From contig CAIRTK010000015.1 in the NCBI GenBank assembly GCA_903881475.1, forward strand, positions 1-64,000: a stretch of 64,000 nucleotides of DNA, written 5' to 3'. The notes beneath the pieces were generated by a model. That model ran no database searches. It saw nothing but the letters and a program-made list of their open reading frames with translations, and was not told where the DNA came from. Source of the DNA: an uncultured Opitutia bacterium (GTDB lineage Bacteria; Verrucomicrobiota; Verrucomicrobiia; Opitutales; Opitutaceae). Both the position numbers and the translations under genes were made by a program. Positions 18,623 to 28,334 of the stretch are shown piece by piece (within the stretch, counting starts at the first letter, position 1; every line of letters begins with the position of its first letter).

Positions 18623-18656
18623 TGCGCAGGGCTTGCAGAATTTTCCGCAAATCTTG
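18623..18656 (-). promoter_or_regulatory. Paired 21-bp operator upstream of cytochrome c
   Basis: Read on the minus strand, the half-sites are CAAGATTTGCGGA then CAAGCCCTGCGCA, starts 21 bp apart, pointing toward the cytochrome gene 79 bases away. Both fit CAAG-N3-TGC-G/C-A well. Member of the operator family described in the findings. Confidence 0.75.
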
Positions 18657-18679
18657 CGCCCGCTCCTGCGGTTCCACGA

Positions 18680-18713
18680 CAAGATCCGCGCCGGTTTTTT
18701 CAAGCGGTGAGCA
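18680..18713 (+). promoter_or_regulatory. Paired 21-bp operator upstream of CoA-transferase
   Basis: Half-sites CAAGATCCGCGCC and CAAGCGGTGAGCA on the plus strand, starts exactly 21 bp apart, 67 bases before the CoA-transferase ATG. Both keep CAAG; the TGCGCA part is degenerate. Confidence 0.6.
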
Positions 18714-18779
18714 ACATTGGAGCTTCGCCCCGCGCCCCGGCCGGCCATAATCCGCCGTATCCTCCACGCCTCCCCCTTC

Positions 18780-20072
18780 ATGCCCACCGACTGGAAATTC
18801 CGCGCCGTCTCCGCCGCCGAGGCCGTGTCCGCCGTGCGCAGCGGCACCAACGTCTTCATCCATGGCGCCTGCGCCACGCCCGCCCCGCTGCTCGAGGCGC
18901 TCTGCGCGCGGCACGACCTGGAGGGCGTCCGCCTTTACCACCTGCACACCGCCGGGGCCGCCCCGTTCGCCGCGAGCGGTCGGGAGCATGAGTTCCGCTC
19001 CGTCTCGCTCTTCACCGGCGCGCCGCTGCGCCAGGCGATCGCGGAGGACCGCGCCGACTTTGTCCCGATCTTCCTCTCCGACATCCCCGCCCTCTTCCTC
19101 GGCGGCAGCGTCCCGCTCGACGTGGCCCTGCTTCAGGTCTCGCCTCCCGACCGCCATGGCATGTGCTCGCTCGGCACGTCCTGCGACGCCGCCAAGGCCG
19201 CCGCCACGACCGCCCGCCTGGTCATCGCCGAGATCAACCCGCGGATGCCCCGCACCCACGGCAACAATGTCCTGCCCTTCGCCCGGATTGACGCCTTCAT
19301 CGCCACCGACCGGCCGCTGGTCGAGCACGCGACCGAGCCGGAGACCCCCGTCGAGGCGCGCATCGGTGAGCTCGTGGCCGCGCTCGTCGAGGACGGCTCC
19401 ACGCTCCAGCTCGGAATCGGCGGCATCCCCAACGCCGTCCTCGCCCGCCTCCAGGGCAAGCACGACCTCGGCATCCACACGGAGATGTTCTCCGACGGGG
19501 TCGTCGACCTCGTCGAGTCAGGCGCCGTCACCAACCGCCTGAAGAACGTCGCCGCCGGCCGCATCGTCACCAGTTTCATCAACGGCAGCCGGCGGCTGTT
19601 CGACTTCGTGGACGACAATCCGCTCGTCGCGTTTTACCCCTGCGACTGGACCAACGACACCTCGGTCATCCGCCGCAACCCGAAGGTGGTCGCCATCAAC
19701 TCGGCCATCCAGATCGACCTCACCGGCCAAGTCTGCGCCGACTCGATCGGGCATCGCATCTATTCCGGCATCGGCGGGCAGATGGACTTCATCCGCGGCG
19801 CGGCGCTGTCGCCGGGCGGCAAGCCCATCATCGCCCTGCCCTCCACCGCCGCCGGCGGCCGCGTCTCGCGCATCGTCCTGCAGCTGGCCGCCGGGGCGGG
19901 CGTCGTGACGACCCGCGGCCACGTGCACTGGGTCGTCACCGAATATGGCGCGGTGAACCTCCACGGGCGCACGCTGCGCGAGCGGGCCGCGGACCTCATT
20001 TCGATCGCGCATCCCGACTTCCGCGCCGAACTCGCGCATGACCTGCGCGCCATCCGGCCGGCGCCGGCCTGA
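18780..20072 (+). CDS. Acetyl-CoA hydrolase/transferase family CoA-transferase
   Basis: A 430-residue family I CoA-transferase, similar to 4-hydroxybutyrate or acetate CoA-transferases that move CoA between acetyl-CoA and an organic acid. Seen are the N-terminal VFIHGACATPAPLLEAL, the glycine-rich LQLGIGGIPNAV, HTEMFSDGVVDL with the likely catalytic glutamate, and GGQMDFIRGA. The track ORF starts 63 bases upstream; the ATG before PTDWKFRAVS fits the family better. The exact acid is not inferable. Shared operator architecture with cytochrome genes suggests control with respiration or redox state. Confidence 0.88.
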   Translation: MPTDWKFRAVSAAEAVSAVRSGTNVFIHGACATPAPLLEALCARHDLEGVRLYHLHTAGAAPFAASGREHEFRSVSLFTGAPLRQAIAEDRADFVPIFLSDIPALFLGGSVPLDVALLQVSPPDRHGMCSLGTSCDAAKAAATTARLVIAEINPRMPRTHGNNVLPFARIDAFIATDRPLVEHATEPETPVEARIGELVAALVEDGSTLQLGIGGIPNAVLARLQGKHDLGIHTEMFSDGVVDLVESGAVTNRLKNVAAGRIVTSFINGSRRLFDFVDDNPLVAFYPCDWTNDTSVIRRNPKVVAINSAIQIDLTGQVCADSIGHRIYSGIGGQMDFIRGAALSPGGKPIIALPSTAAGGRVSRIVLQLAAGAGVVTTRGHVHWVVTEYGAVNLHGRTLRERAADLISIAHPDFRAELAHDLRAIRPAPA

Positions 20073-20096
20073 CGCCCCGGGGCGCCGGGCCCGCGG

Positions 20097-20130
20097 CAAA
20101 CCACAGTCATCTTTTGCCAAGAGATGAGGA
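20097..20130 (+). promoter_or_regulatory. Weak paired 21-bp operator before the unknown gene at 20164
   Basis: CAAACCACAGTCA and CAAGAGATGAGGA, starts 21 bp apart. Only the CAA/CAAG parts match well, so this is a weak member accepted mainly because the spacing is exact and it precedes a gene next to the candidate regulator. Confidence 0.35.
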
Positions 20131-20163
20131 GCGGGCCGCCGCGGTTTGTGGAATCATGGGGGC

Positions 20164-20628
20164 GTGCAAAACGATTTACTGCAGGCTTTCGTGGCTTTGC
20201 GTCCGGTGATCCGGGCGAGCTGGGAAAAGTTGCTGCGGATGGAGCGGATCAATTCGCCGCTGGCCAATCCGGATACGCTGGTGCACCTGCTGGACACGAC
20301 GTTGGACGAGATTTTCCGGGACCTGCAGGCCTGGTCTCCCCGGCGGCATCCCACGCGGGCCGCCGACCCGCAATGCCCGTGCGGCCTCAATCCGCTGCTG
20401 GCCTACTTTACCGCCGGCCGGCAGGCGCTGCGCGAGGCCCTCGTCCTGGTGCAGGCCGCGACCCCCGACCTGGAGCCGGCGCGGAGAGACGAGGCGCTGG
20501 TCTGCCTGGAGCAGGTCTTCGGGCTCATCTCGCGGCGTGAAATCGCCTCCTTCTGCGCCATCTGCCAGATTCGGCCGGCGGGCAAGGCCCGCACCCCGGC
20601 CCGCCTGCACGTGGCGCTGGATATCTGA
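20164..20628 (+). CDS. Unknown protein with CPC and CAIC cysteine pairs
   Basis: A 154-residue protein from the GTG start; the track ORF uses a TTG six codons earlier. I do not recognise the family. It looks all-helical and soluble, without signal peptide or membrane segment. Two cysteine pairs stand out: PQCPCGLNPLLAYF near residue 72 and FCAICQI near 137, which could bind a metal or Fe-S centre or act as a redox switch. It is convergent with the PocR-AraC regulator, 32 bases apart, so a functional link is plausible but unproven. Confidence 0.7.
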   Translation: MQNDLLQAFVALRPVIRASWEKLLRMERINSPLANPDTLVHLLDTTLDEIFRDLQAWSPRRHPTRAADPQCPCGLNPLLAYFTAGRQALREALVLVQAATPDLEPARRDEALVCLEQVFGLISRREIASFCAICQIRPAGKARTPARLHVALDI

Positions 20629-20660
20629 CCCGCGCCGGCCACACCGCCGTGCCGGGCGGT

Positions 20661-21581
20661 TTACGCGTGCACCTTGGGCGCAGCCGACGGATGCAGCTTG
20701 TCGCGGTACACCGACGGCGGCTCGCCCGCGATGCGCCGGAAGACCCGGTTGAACTGCGACAGCGACTGGAAGCCGGCCTCGTAGGCGGCCTCGCTCACGC
20801 GCTTGTTCGGGTTGAGCAGGAGGTTCTTCACCTTCTCCACCCGCACGCGGGCCACGTAGTCGGTAAAGGTCAGCCCCGTCGCCTTGCGGAAGCTCTTGCA
20901 GAAATAAAAGGCGCTCATGTTGACCGCGCGGGCGACGCCGGTGAGCGACATCTCCTCCGTATGGTGGTCGGCGATGAAGGCCCGCGCCCGGCTGATGGCC
21001 GGCGCCTCCTGCGTCTCCTCCTGCACCACGAGTTGGTTGCTGAGCGTGGAGAGATGCTGCGCGAAGATCGTCAGGAGCTGGAGAATCGAGTCGTACTGCT
21101 TCTTGGACACGACCCGGCTCTGGAAATAGGCCTCCTCGTATTTTTTCAGGTCCGTCTCCACGCCGTATTTCAGCAGGACCTGCGTGAGCTTGCTCATCTG
21201 GGTCGAGGTGGGCCGGTGCAGGAGGATCTGGCCGGTCTGCAGGAAGGCGACGAGGTTTTCCCCGACCCGCACGGGCACCGCGGAGTCGCACAGCCCGGCG
21301 AAGCACTTGAGCGTCTTCGGGGTCAGCCCGGCCGACTCCTCCACCTTTCGCTGCAGCTGCAGGCAGCCGGCGCAGGTGTGGTTCGTGCCGGACATCAGGG
21401 CGCAGAACGGATTCTGGTTCGGGTCGCGGGTGTGCGGCAGGTCGAAGGTCTCCCGCGCCCGGAGGCTCAGCGGCAGGCCCGTCGTTTCGCGGAACGCCTT
21501 CTCGTAGTCGCGGTAGATCTGCGACCGGCGAAGCTGGTCAACCAGCGGGCGCTTCGGGCTGGAGGCATCGGGAACGGGCAT
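20661..21581 (-). CDS. PocR-domain AraC family transcriptional regulator
   Basis: A 306-residue regulator. Residues about 20-180 resemble the PocR sensory domain, with cysteines in FCALMSGTNHTCAGC and LKCFAGLC and the GLCDSAVPVRVGENLVAFLQTGQ segment. Residues about 200-295 form the AraC DNA-binding domain with two helix-turn-helix units (MSLTGVARAVNMSAFYFCKSF and VSEAAYEAGFQSLSQFNRVFRR). It is divergent from hupE, and the shared intergenic region holds the densest array of 21-bp direct repeats. That makes it the natural candidate for the protein binding these repeats; this is inference. The ligand is unknown. Confidence 0.9.
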   Translation of the reverse strand: MPVPDASSPKRPLVDQLRRSQIYRDYEKAFRETTGLPLSLRARETFDLPHTRDPNQNPFCALMSGTNHTCAGCLQLQRKVEESAGLTPKTLKCFAGLCDSAVPVRVGENLVAFLQTGQILLHRPTSTQMSKLTQVLLKYGVETDLKKYEEAYFQSRVVSKKQYDSILQLLTIFAQHLSTLSNQLVVQEETQEAPAISRARAFIADHHTEEMSLTGVARAVNMSAFYFCKSFRKATGLTFTDYVARVRVEKVKNLLLNPNKRVSEAAYEAGFQSLSQFNRVFRRIAGEPPSVYRDKLHPSAAPKVHA

Positions 21582-21635
21582 GCCTTTGGGTTAGGTCCCG
21601 CGGGTGCGCCGGGCAAGCGAACAAGGCCTTTACGC

Positions 21636-21715
21636 CAATTTATGCGCAGCAGTCGGCAAGTCTTGCGCAAGAAGTGCGCGCCAAGATCTGCGGAGGGAAC
21701 GGCAAGAACCGAGAT
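21636..21715 (+). promoter_or_regulatory. Four-half-site operator array upstream of hupE
   Basis: CAATTTATGCGCA (21636) and CAAGTCTTGCGCA (21657) are 21 bp apart; CAAGATCTGCGGA (21682) and CAAGAACCGAGAT (21703) are again 21 bp apart. An overlapping CAAGAAGTGCGCG sits at 21668. All point toward hupE, whose ATG is 53 bases downstream, and lie 55 bases or more upstream of the AraC gene on the other strand. Confidence 0.75.
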
Positions 21716-21767
21716 GCGCCGGCCCGCCTTTGCGACTATTCTAGGCGCAACCCCTTTAACCCACCCC

Positions 21768-22349
21768 ATGAAAACCAAGTCCGCCCCGCTTCTCACTGTC
21801 GTCCTCTTTTTCGCTGCCGCGTCAGCCGCGTTTGCCCACCCGGGACATTCCTCCGTCGATGGTATCGCGTCCGGTTTTGCCCACCCGCTTAGCGGCTGGG
21901 ATCACCTCCTCGCGATGATCGCTATCGGCCTATGGGCTGCCCAACTCGGTGGACGCGCCTGCTGGCGCGTGCCAGCGGCCTTTGTCAGCGTCATGGCGCT
22001 CGCCGCCGTGGGCGGACACTTCCTCGGCGTCATGCCGGGAGTGGATCAGGGCATCGCGGCCTCCGTGCTGGTGCTCGGGCTCCTGATCGCCTGCGCGGCC
22101 CGCCTGCCTTTGATGGCCAGCGTGGCGCTGATGGGGGTCTTCGGGATTTTCCACGGCGTGGCCCACGGGGCGGAAATGCCCGCGACCGCGGGCGGGCTCG
22201 CCTTCGGCGCCGGCTTCATCGCCGCCACGGTGCTGCTCCATGCGGCCGGGATCGGCCTCGGCCTCGCCGCCGCCCGCCTCTCGGAACGCGCCCCCCGCCT
22301 GCTCGGCTGGGGCATCGCTGCCGCCGGCGTGGCGCTCTTCGCGAGCTGA
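21768..22349 (+). CDS. hupE: HupE/UreJ family membrane protein
   Basis: A 193-residue protein with a signal peptide ending AAFAHPGHSS and about six membrane segments. HupE/UreJ proteins are thought to bring nickel to hydrogenase or urease; the HPGH motif after the signal peptide and HPLSGWDHLLAMIAIGLWAAQ are characteristic. The track ORF runs back to 20649 through the regulator, so the ATG at 21768 is chosen. The nearby [NiFe]-hydrogenase makes nickel supply to that enzyme the likely job. A clear terminator follows. Confidence 0.88.
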   Translation: MKTKSAPLLTVVLFFAAASAAFAHPGHSSVDGIASGFAHPLSGWDHLLAMIAIGLWAAQLGGRACWRVPAAFVSVMALAAVGGHFLGVMPGVDQGIAASVLVLGLLIACAARLPLMASVALMGVFGIFHGVAHGAEMPATAGGLAFGAGFIAATVLLHAAGIGLGLAAARLSERAPRLLGWGIAAAGVALFAS

Positions 22350-22378
22350 GCCGGAGTCAGGTTTCATTCAATCAGTTC

Positions 22379-22404
22379 AAGCAGGCCTAAAGGCCTGCTT
22401 TTTT
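22379..22404 (+). terminator. Rho-independent terminator after hupE
   Basis: A perfect 9-bp stem AAGCAGGCC / GGCCTGCTT with a TAAA loop is followed by a run of T residues, 30 bases after the hupE stop codon. Confidence 0.9.
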
Positions 22405-22600
22405 GCGTCGCGATAGATCGACCCGGCCCAAGATGCATACGCTGGGACACCGTGTGTGTGGATAGGTTAAATTCCCAAGGATCCGTTGGCACGGGGCACA
22501 CGAGAAAGGCCAGCTAGGCAGCGACCCAGCCTCAGCATGTTGAAGCGGCTCATACAAGTTTGGACGTGCCTCAAAAAATGAATAACGTGAGATAAACCGC

Positions 22601-23011
22601 ATGAAGTTCGCGATCAAAGCCGAGGTTGGCGATCCGGGCGCGGCGACGTTGTCATTCACCGCGCAGAAGACCATGTACGGCGGCAAGCACATCGCCGAGG
22701 GCGATACGGTGTTCGTCTTCGCGAGCGAGAATGAGGGCGGCCCCGGGCTCATCGCGCGCGGCGTCGTCACCTCCGCCCACGCGATCCCCAGGAAGCGAGA
22801 GATCGCCCGGCAAACGCCGCGCGTGAGCCTCGCCGTCCGGCGCACGGGGTCCGCGAAGCGGCGCCTGGGACGGAGCGAGCTCCGGTCTTTTTCCGACTGG
22901 GATGACGGCCGCCCCGAGACCGAGCTCAATTTCAAATTCTATCGCCAGGCCACAAACAAGGTTGCCGGCATCTCGGATGAAGCGGCGGCGTTCCTGCGCG
23001 GATTTTTTTGA
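22601..23011 (+). CDS. Conserved-looking hypothetical protein, possibly PUA/EVE-like fold
   Basis: A 136-residue soluble protein with no signal peptide. The segment KHIAEGDTVFVFASENEGG followed by GLIARGVVTSA has the rhythm of EVE/ASCH/PUA-like small-molecule or RNA-binding barrels, but this is only a resemblance. The C-terminal third is basic and ends in AFLRGFF. It stands alone between the hupE terminator and another small gene. Function unknown. Confidence 0.6.
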   Translation: MKFAIKAEVGDPGAATLSFTAQKTMYGGKHIAEGDTVFVFASENEGGPGLIARGVVTSAHAIPRKREIARQTPRVSLAVRRTGSAKRRLGRSELRSFSDWDDGRPETELNFKFYRQATNKVAGISDEAAAFLRGFF

Positions 23012-23076
23012 CGAACCACAATTTAATCGAAGCACCCGACAATTCGGTGTAGTTCGTATTGAAGCTTCGATCCAAA

Positions 23077-23523
23077 ATGAAAGCTGTGCTCATCGGAGTC
23101 ATCTACTGCGTCTGCATGGTTACCTGCACCCGCGCCCAGATTGATCGCTCATTGATCGGCCGCTACGCATCGACCGAAAGTTCCTATTCTCCGAAGTGGC
23201 TAGAACTCCTGCCCGATGGCAGGTTTGTGCTTACCTCGGGGTTTGATATCCCGGTGCCCGACGGAACCGGCAAATCTGGGAATCTAATCATTGAGGAGGG
23301 AAAATGGCGTCCCGATGGGAAACAAAGGCTGCTCCTCCTGGTTTCGAAGCGTAAACTGGTATCCTTGTATTTTGTGACGGTAATGTCCGATACGCCTCGT
23401 GGGCCCGGTCTCTTCTTCAGCTCAAATCGCGAAGAACCCGCCGATTGGCGGAGACTTGACCGCTTTCTTTCGAAGGAAAAGCCGAGCCAATCGCCATTGC
23501 CCACGCGACCAACGGCAGGCTGA
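23077..23523 (+). CDS. Hypothetical secreted protein
   Basis: A 148-residue protein from the ATG before KAVLIGVIYCVCMVTCTRAQ, which looks like a signal peptide with cleavage near residue 20. The track ORF uses a TTG six codons earlier. The mature part contains GRYASTESSYSPKWLELLPDGRF and reads like a small beta-rich domain seen in various secreted proteins of unknown function. Codon use is less GC-rich than the neighbours, which may indicate a later arrival. No function can be assigned. Confidence 0.55.
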   Translation: MKAVLIGVIYCVCMVTCTRAQIDRSLIGRYASTESSYSPKWLELLPDGRFVLTSGFDIPVPDGTGKSGNLIIEEGKWRPDGKQRLLLLVSKRKLVSLYFVTVMSDTPRGPGLFFSSNREEPADWRRLDRFLSKEKPSQSPLPTRPTAG

Positions 23524-23579
23524 CCATAACTCACAGCCGCGCCAGGAATTTAGCATCCGCAGCGAGACTTGGCGAACCC

Positions 23580-24119
23580 TCAGCCCAGCTCGGCCGCCAG
23601 GCGGGCGGCCAGCGCGTGCACCGAGTGCACGACTTCCGGGATCGTCGCCTCCACCTCGGGCGAGAGTTCCGTGCACATGGGGCGAACGGTCTCGACGGCG
23701 ATGGTGTAGAGGTGGATCTCCGGCAGCGTGCCGATCAGGGCCGCGGCCGCAAAGAGGTCCTTCAGCCCGAAGTCATGCGCGCTCAGGCCCCGCGGCAGGT
23801 CGAAGGTCCGCGCCGTCTTCCGGAACCGGTACGCCAGCGTGCCCGCCGCCGTGCCGTCGCGCGTCGCGTCGATCAGGATGACCGCCCGGCGGCCCTCGAA
23901 CTGGCCCAGCAGGTTCGCGCCGCCCGTGCCGCCGTCGAGCAGGTGGACGCCCGCGATCGGGGACTCGCCCTCGAGCCAGCGCAGCACGTGCACCCCCACG
24001 CCTTCGTCGCCCATCAGCAGGTTGCCCACGCCGAGGACGAGGATGTGGTCGCTGGGATTGACGGATGCGCAGGTCGCAAAACTTTCACCGACGAGCGTGG
24101 TGTCGATGAGGCTGATCAT
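23580..24119 (-). CDS. hyaD: Hydrogenase maturation endopeptidase
   Basis: A 179-residue HyaD/HupD-type protease that trims the C-terminus of the hydrogenase large subunit after nickel insertion. Seen are GVGNLLMGDEGVGVHVL with the first metal-binding acidic residue, LLDGGTGGANLL, and AHDFGLKDLFAAA. The track ORF runs upstream through hyaC; the ATG at 24119 overlaps the hyaC stop by four bases (ATGA), indicating coupling. Its substrate is HyaB, whose tail contains the expected cleavage signal. Confidence 0.93.
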   Translation of the reverse strand: MISLIDTTLVGESFATCASVNPSDHILVLGVGNLLMGDEGVGVHVLRWLEGESPIAGVHLLDGGTGGANLLGQFEGRRAVILIDATRDGTAAGTLAYRFRKTARTFDLPRGLSAHDFGLKDLFAAAALIGTLPEIHLYTIAVETVRPMCTELSPEVEATIPEVVHSVHALAARLAAELG

Positions 24120-24880
24120 GGCCGGGTCGGATGGGTCTTGGTCCCGGGCACCGCGGGCGCCTTGCGGGCGGGCAGGCCGGAAATGCCGGTCGCATCCGGC
24201 GCGGCAACCGTCCGCTTCTCCATGAACTTCCAGCCGCCGATGATCGACGACAGCACGCCGTGGCCCTCGACATAGTCGTGGTAGACCACGAGGTAAACGT
24301 GGACGACGACAAACAGGATGAAGAGCCACATCGCGTCGTAGTGGAACAGCCGGAGGTTCTGCTCACTGCCGAACAGGGGCGTGACCCACGTGAAGAGCCG
24401 CGGGAACCAGGCCCGGCTGGTCGGGGCGTAGAGGGCGAAGCCCGACACGATCTGGAACACTGTCAGGAGCCCCGTGCCGGCGTAGGTGAAATACGCCACG
24501 GCATTGTGGCCGAGCGCATGCACCGGCTTGCTGCGCACCTGCAGGATATCGACCAGGAGCACATCCCGGCATTGGCGGATCTGCGCCATGGTCAGCGGCA
24601 GAAAATTCCGCCAGTTCGAATACTTGTTGCCGACGAAGGACCAGTAGATCCGCACCAGGAAGTTCGCCAGCAGGACGTAGCCCGCAGCGAAGTGGATGAA
24701 GCGGTTCGTGCCGAACCAGTAGCCCGACGAGGCCTCCCCGGCGTTGAGGAAGCCGGGAGGATGGGAGATCAGCCAGCCGGTGACACAGAGCACCGTGATG
24801 CAGAGCGCATTGATCTGGTGGAACAGGCGGACCGGCAGCTGCCAGACATAGACGCGTTGGTAGTCATGCGAGGCATTCAT
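24116..24880 (-). CDS. hyaC: [NiFe]-hydrogenase b-type cytochrome subunit
   Basis: A 254-residue inner-membrane dihaem cytochrome b that takes electrons from the hydrogenase small subunit to the quinone pool. Four membrane segments are visible with histidines placed as haem ligands (LPVRLFHQINAL, RFIHFAAGYVLL, ALGHNAVAYF, FVVVHVYLVVYHDY). A good ribosome-binding site (GGAGG) precedes the ATG. It lies between hyaB and hyaD in the order hyaA-B-C-D. Confidence 0.94.
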   Translation of the reverse strand: MNASHDYQRVYVWQLPVRLFHQINALCITVLCVTGWLISHPPGFLNAGEASSGYWFGTNRFIHFAAGYVLLANFLVRIYWSFVGNKYSNWRNFLPLTMAQIRQCRDVLLVDILQVRSKPVHALGHNAVAYFTYAGTGLLTVFQIVSGFALYAPTSRAWFPRLFTWVTPLFGSEQNLRLFHYDAMWLFILFVVVHVYLVVYHDYVEGHGVLSSIIGGWKFMEKRTVAAPDATGISGLPARKAPAVPGTKTHPTRP

Positions 24881-24897
24881 GGGAGGGACCTCCGGGT

Positions 24898-26616
<1,719 letters not shown>

Positions 26617-26628
26617 GGGGTGAAGGGG

Positions 26629-27789
26629 TCAGGAGTTGGGGTTGTTGCCACGGGAGGCCGCATCGGCCGCGTCGGCCTTCTCGGCGTTCTCGCCCGGTTG
26701 CTCGCCGATCTCGTGGCGCTTGCGGACATTGGTCATCACGGCGTGCGCCGCGACCCCGGCGGCCGCGACCCCGAGGGCCGCCACCCCGACCGTGTCGGCG
26801 GTCGCCTCGATGCCGAAACCCGGGAAGCTGGGCAGCCGCTGGTAGAAGGGGCCGTTGTCCCAGAAGTTCGACTCCGAGCAGCCGATGCAGGGATGGCCGG
26901 ACTGGATGGGAAAGCTGACGCCGCCGTTCCAGCGGATCGTGCCGCAGGAATTGTAGGTCGTGGGGCCCTTGCAGCCGACCTTGTAGAGGCAGTAGCCTTT
27001 CCGCGCATTTTCGTCGTCGAAGCTCTCGACGAAGAGGCCCGCGTCATAGTTGGGCCGGCGGTAGCACGTGTCGTGGACGCGGCGGGAATAAAAGGCCTTC
27101 GGGCGGCCGAGATTGTCGAGTTCCGGGATCGTGTCGAAGGTCAGCAGGTGCACGAGCACGCCGGCCATGACCTCCGCGATGGGCGGGCAGCCCTGAACGT
27201 TGATGATGGGCTTGCCGGCGATGATCTTCTTGATCGGCATGGCCTGCGTCGGGTTCGGTTTCGCGGCCTGCACGCAGCCGGAGCAGGCGCAGTTGCCCCA
27301 GGCGATGATCGCCTTGGCATGCTCCGCCACTTCCTCGGCGATGCCCTTGGCCGTCTTGCCGCCGATGCAGCAGTAAACGCCGTCCTCTGCGAGCGGTACG
27401 GAGCCTTCGATGCAGAGCAGGTACTCGCCCTTGTACTTCGCCATGGTGTCCTGCAGCGACTGCTCGGCCTGGTGGCCCGAGGCGGCCATGAGGGTCTCGG
27501 TGTAATCGAGCGAGATCTTGTCGAGGAGGATGTCGGCGACGATCGGGTGCGAGCTGCGCAGGAACGACTCGCTGCAGCAGGTGCACTCCTGAAAATGGAG
27601 CCAGATCACCGGGATCCGCTTCTTGGTCTCGAGGGCTTGGATCACCTGGGCGATGCCCGAGGCCTGGACGCCGATGCAGGCACCCATCCAGGCGCAAAAA
27701 CTGAGGAACTCGCGGCGGGACACCCCGCGGGCGATGATTTGGTCGTAGATCGTTTCTTCCTTCGGGAGGGTCTCTAGTTCGAGTGGCAT
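26629..27789 (-). CDS. hyaA: [NiFe]-hydrogenase small subunit with oxygen-tolerance cysteines
   Basis: A 386-residue Fe-S subunit exported with HyaB by the Tat path; the signal is [20 protein letters not shown]. The proximal-cluster motif is ECTCCSESF (about residues 68-76), with cysteine where standard enzymes have glycine, and a second extra-cysteine candidate occurs in GVYCCIGGK near 140. This six-cysteine pattern is the known mark of the [4Fe-3S] cluster of oxygen-tolerant enzymes. A C-terminal hydrophobic helix ([19 protein letters not shown]) anchors it to HyaC. Start moved from 27831 to the ATG before [11 protein letters not shown]. Confidence 0.95.
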   Translation of the reverse strand: MPLELETLPKEETIYDQIIARGVSRREFLSFCAWMGACIGVQASGIAQVIQALETKKRIPVIWLHFQECTCCSESFLRSSHPIVADILLDKISLDYTETLMAASGHQAEQSLQDTMAKYKGEYLLCIEGSVPLAEDGVYCCIGGKTAKGIAEEVAEHAKAIIAWGNCACSGCVQAAKPNPTQAMPIKKIIAGKPIINVQGCPPIAEVMAGVLVHLLTFDTIPELDNLGRPKAFYSRRVHDTCYRRPNYDAGLFVESFDDENARKGYCLYKVGCKGPTTYNSCGTIRWNGGVSFPIQSGHPCIGCSESNFWDNGPFYQRLPSFPGFGIEATADTVGVAALGVAAAGVAAHAVMTNVRKRHEIGEQPGENAEKADAADAASRGNNPNS

Positions 27790-27893
27790 TTTTTGGGGGC
27801 GGGCGCGGGTGAAATACCGGCGTGGGCGCATTGAAGGGTTGCAGGCGCGGGGTTCGGGGTTGTGTCACAGTACCCGATCCCGCCGGCCGCGGA

Positions 27894-27927
27894 TATGCGT
27901 GGCTTGGCAATTGCTGGTCGTATTTTG
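27894..27927 (-). promoter_or_regulatory. Weak paired 21-bp operator upstream of hydrogenase
   Basis: On the minus strand the half-sites read CAAAATACGACCA and CAAGCCACGCATA, 21 bp apart, about 105 bases before the hyaA ATG. Only the CAA/CAAG parts match, so the call rests on spacing and position. Confidence 0.3.
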
Positions 27928-27983
27928 CGAATCGGGTGGCTGGCGCTGGACGCCGTGAATTGCACGCTGCATAGAGTGTTGTT

Positions 27984-28328
27984 ATGCACGAGGTCGGCAT
28001 CATGCAGTCGGCGCTGGACGCCATCCGGCAACAGGCCGTGAAACACGGCGCCACGCGCGTGTCTCGGATCGTCCTGCGCATCGGCACGCTCGCCGGCGTG
28101 GACCTCGACGCCCTGCGCTTCGCCTACGAGGCCCTGGCCCCGGGCGGCCCCGCCGACGGCGCCGTGTTGGAGATCGAGTCCGTGCCGGCCCGCGCCCGTT
28201 GCGCGTCCTGCCACGCGGAGTTCGGCGCCGGCCGCGGCTTCATCTTCCAGTGCCCGCACTGCGGCGACTACTCCGGCGACATCCGCGCCGGCCGCGAGCT
28301 CGGCATCGCCCGCCTCGAATTTCCCTGA
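27984..28328 (+). CDS. hypA: Hydrogenase nickel incorporation protein HypA
   Basis: A 114-residue nickel metallochaperone. The N-terminal nickel-binding MHEVGIMQSALD and the zinc site CASC ... CPHCGDYSGDI are intact. It is the first gene of hypABFCD, divergent from hyaABCD; the 194-base gap probably holds both promoters. hypB follows after 6 bases. Confidence 0.95.
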   Translation: MHEVGIMQSALDAIRQQAVKHGATRVSRIVLRIGTLAGVDLDALRFAYEALAPGGPADGAVLEIESVPARARCASCHAEFGAGRGFIFQCPHCGDYSGDIRAGRELGIARLEFP

Positions 28329-28334
28329 TCCTCC

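Noticed and set aside
21768-22349. UreJ, a urease accessory protein
   Set aside because: The family is shared, but no urease gene is in the window while a [NiFe]-hydrogenase is 1.2 kb away, so HupE is the better name.
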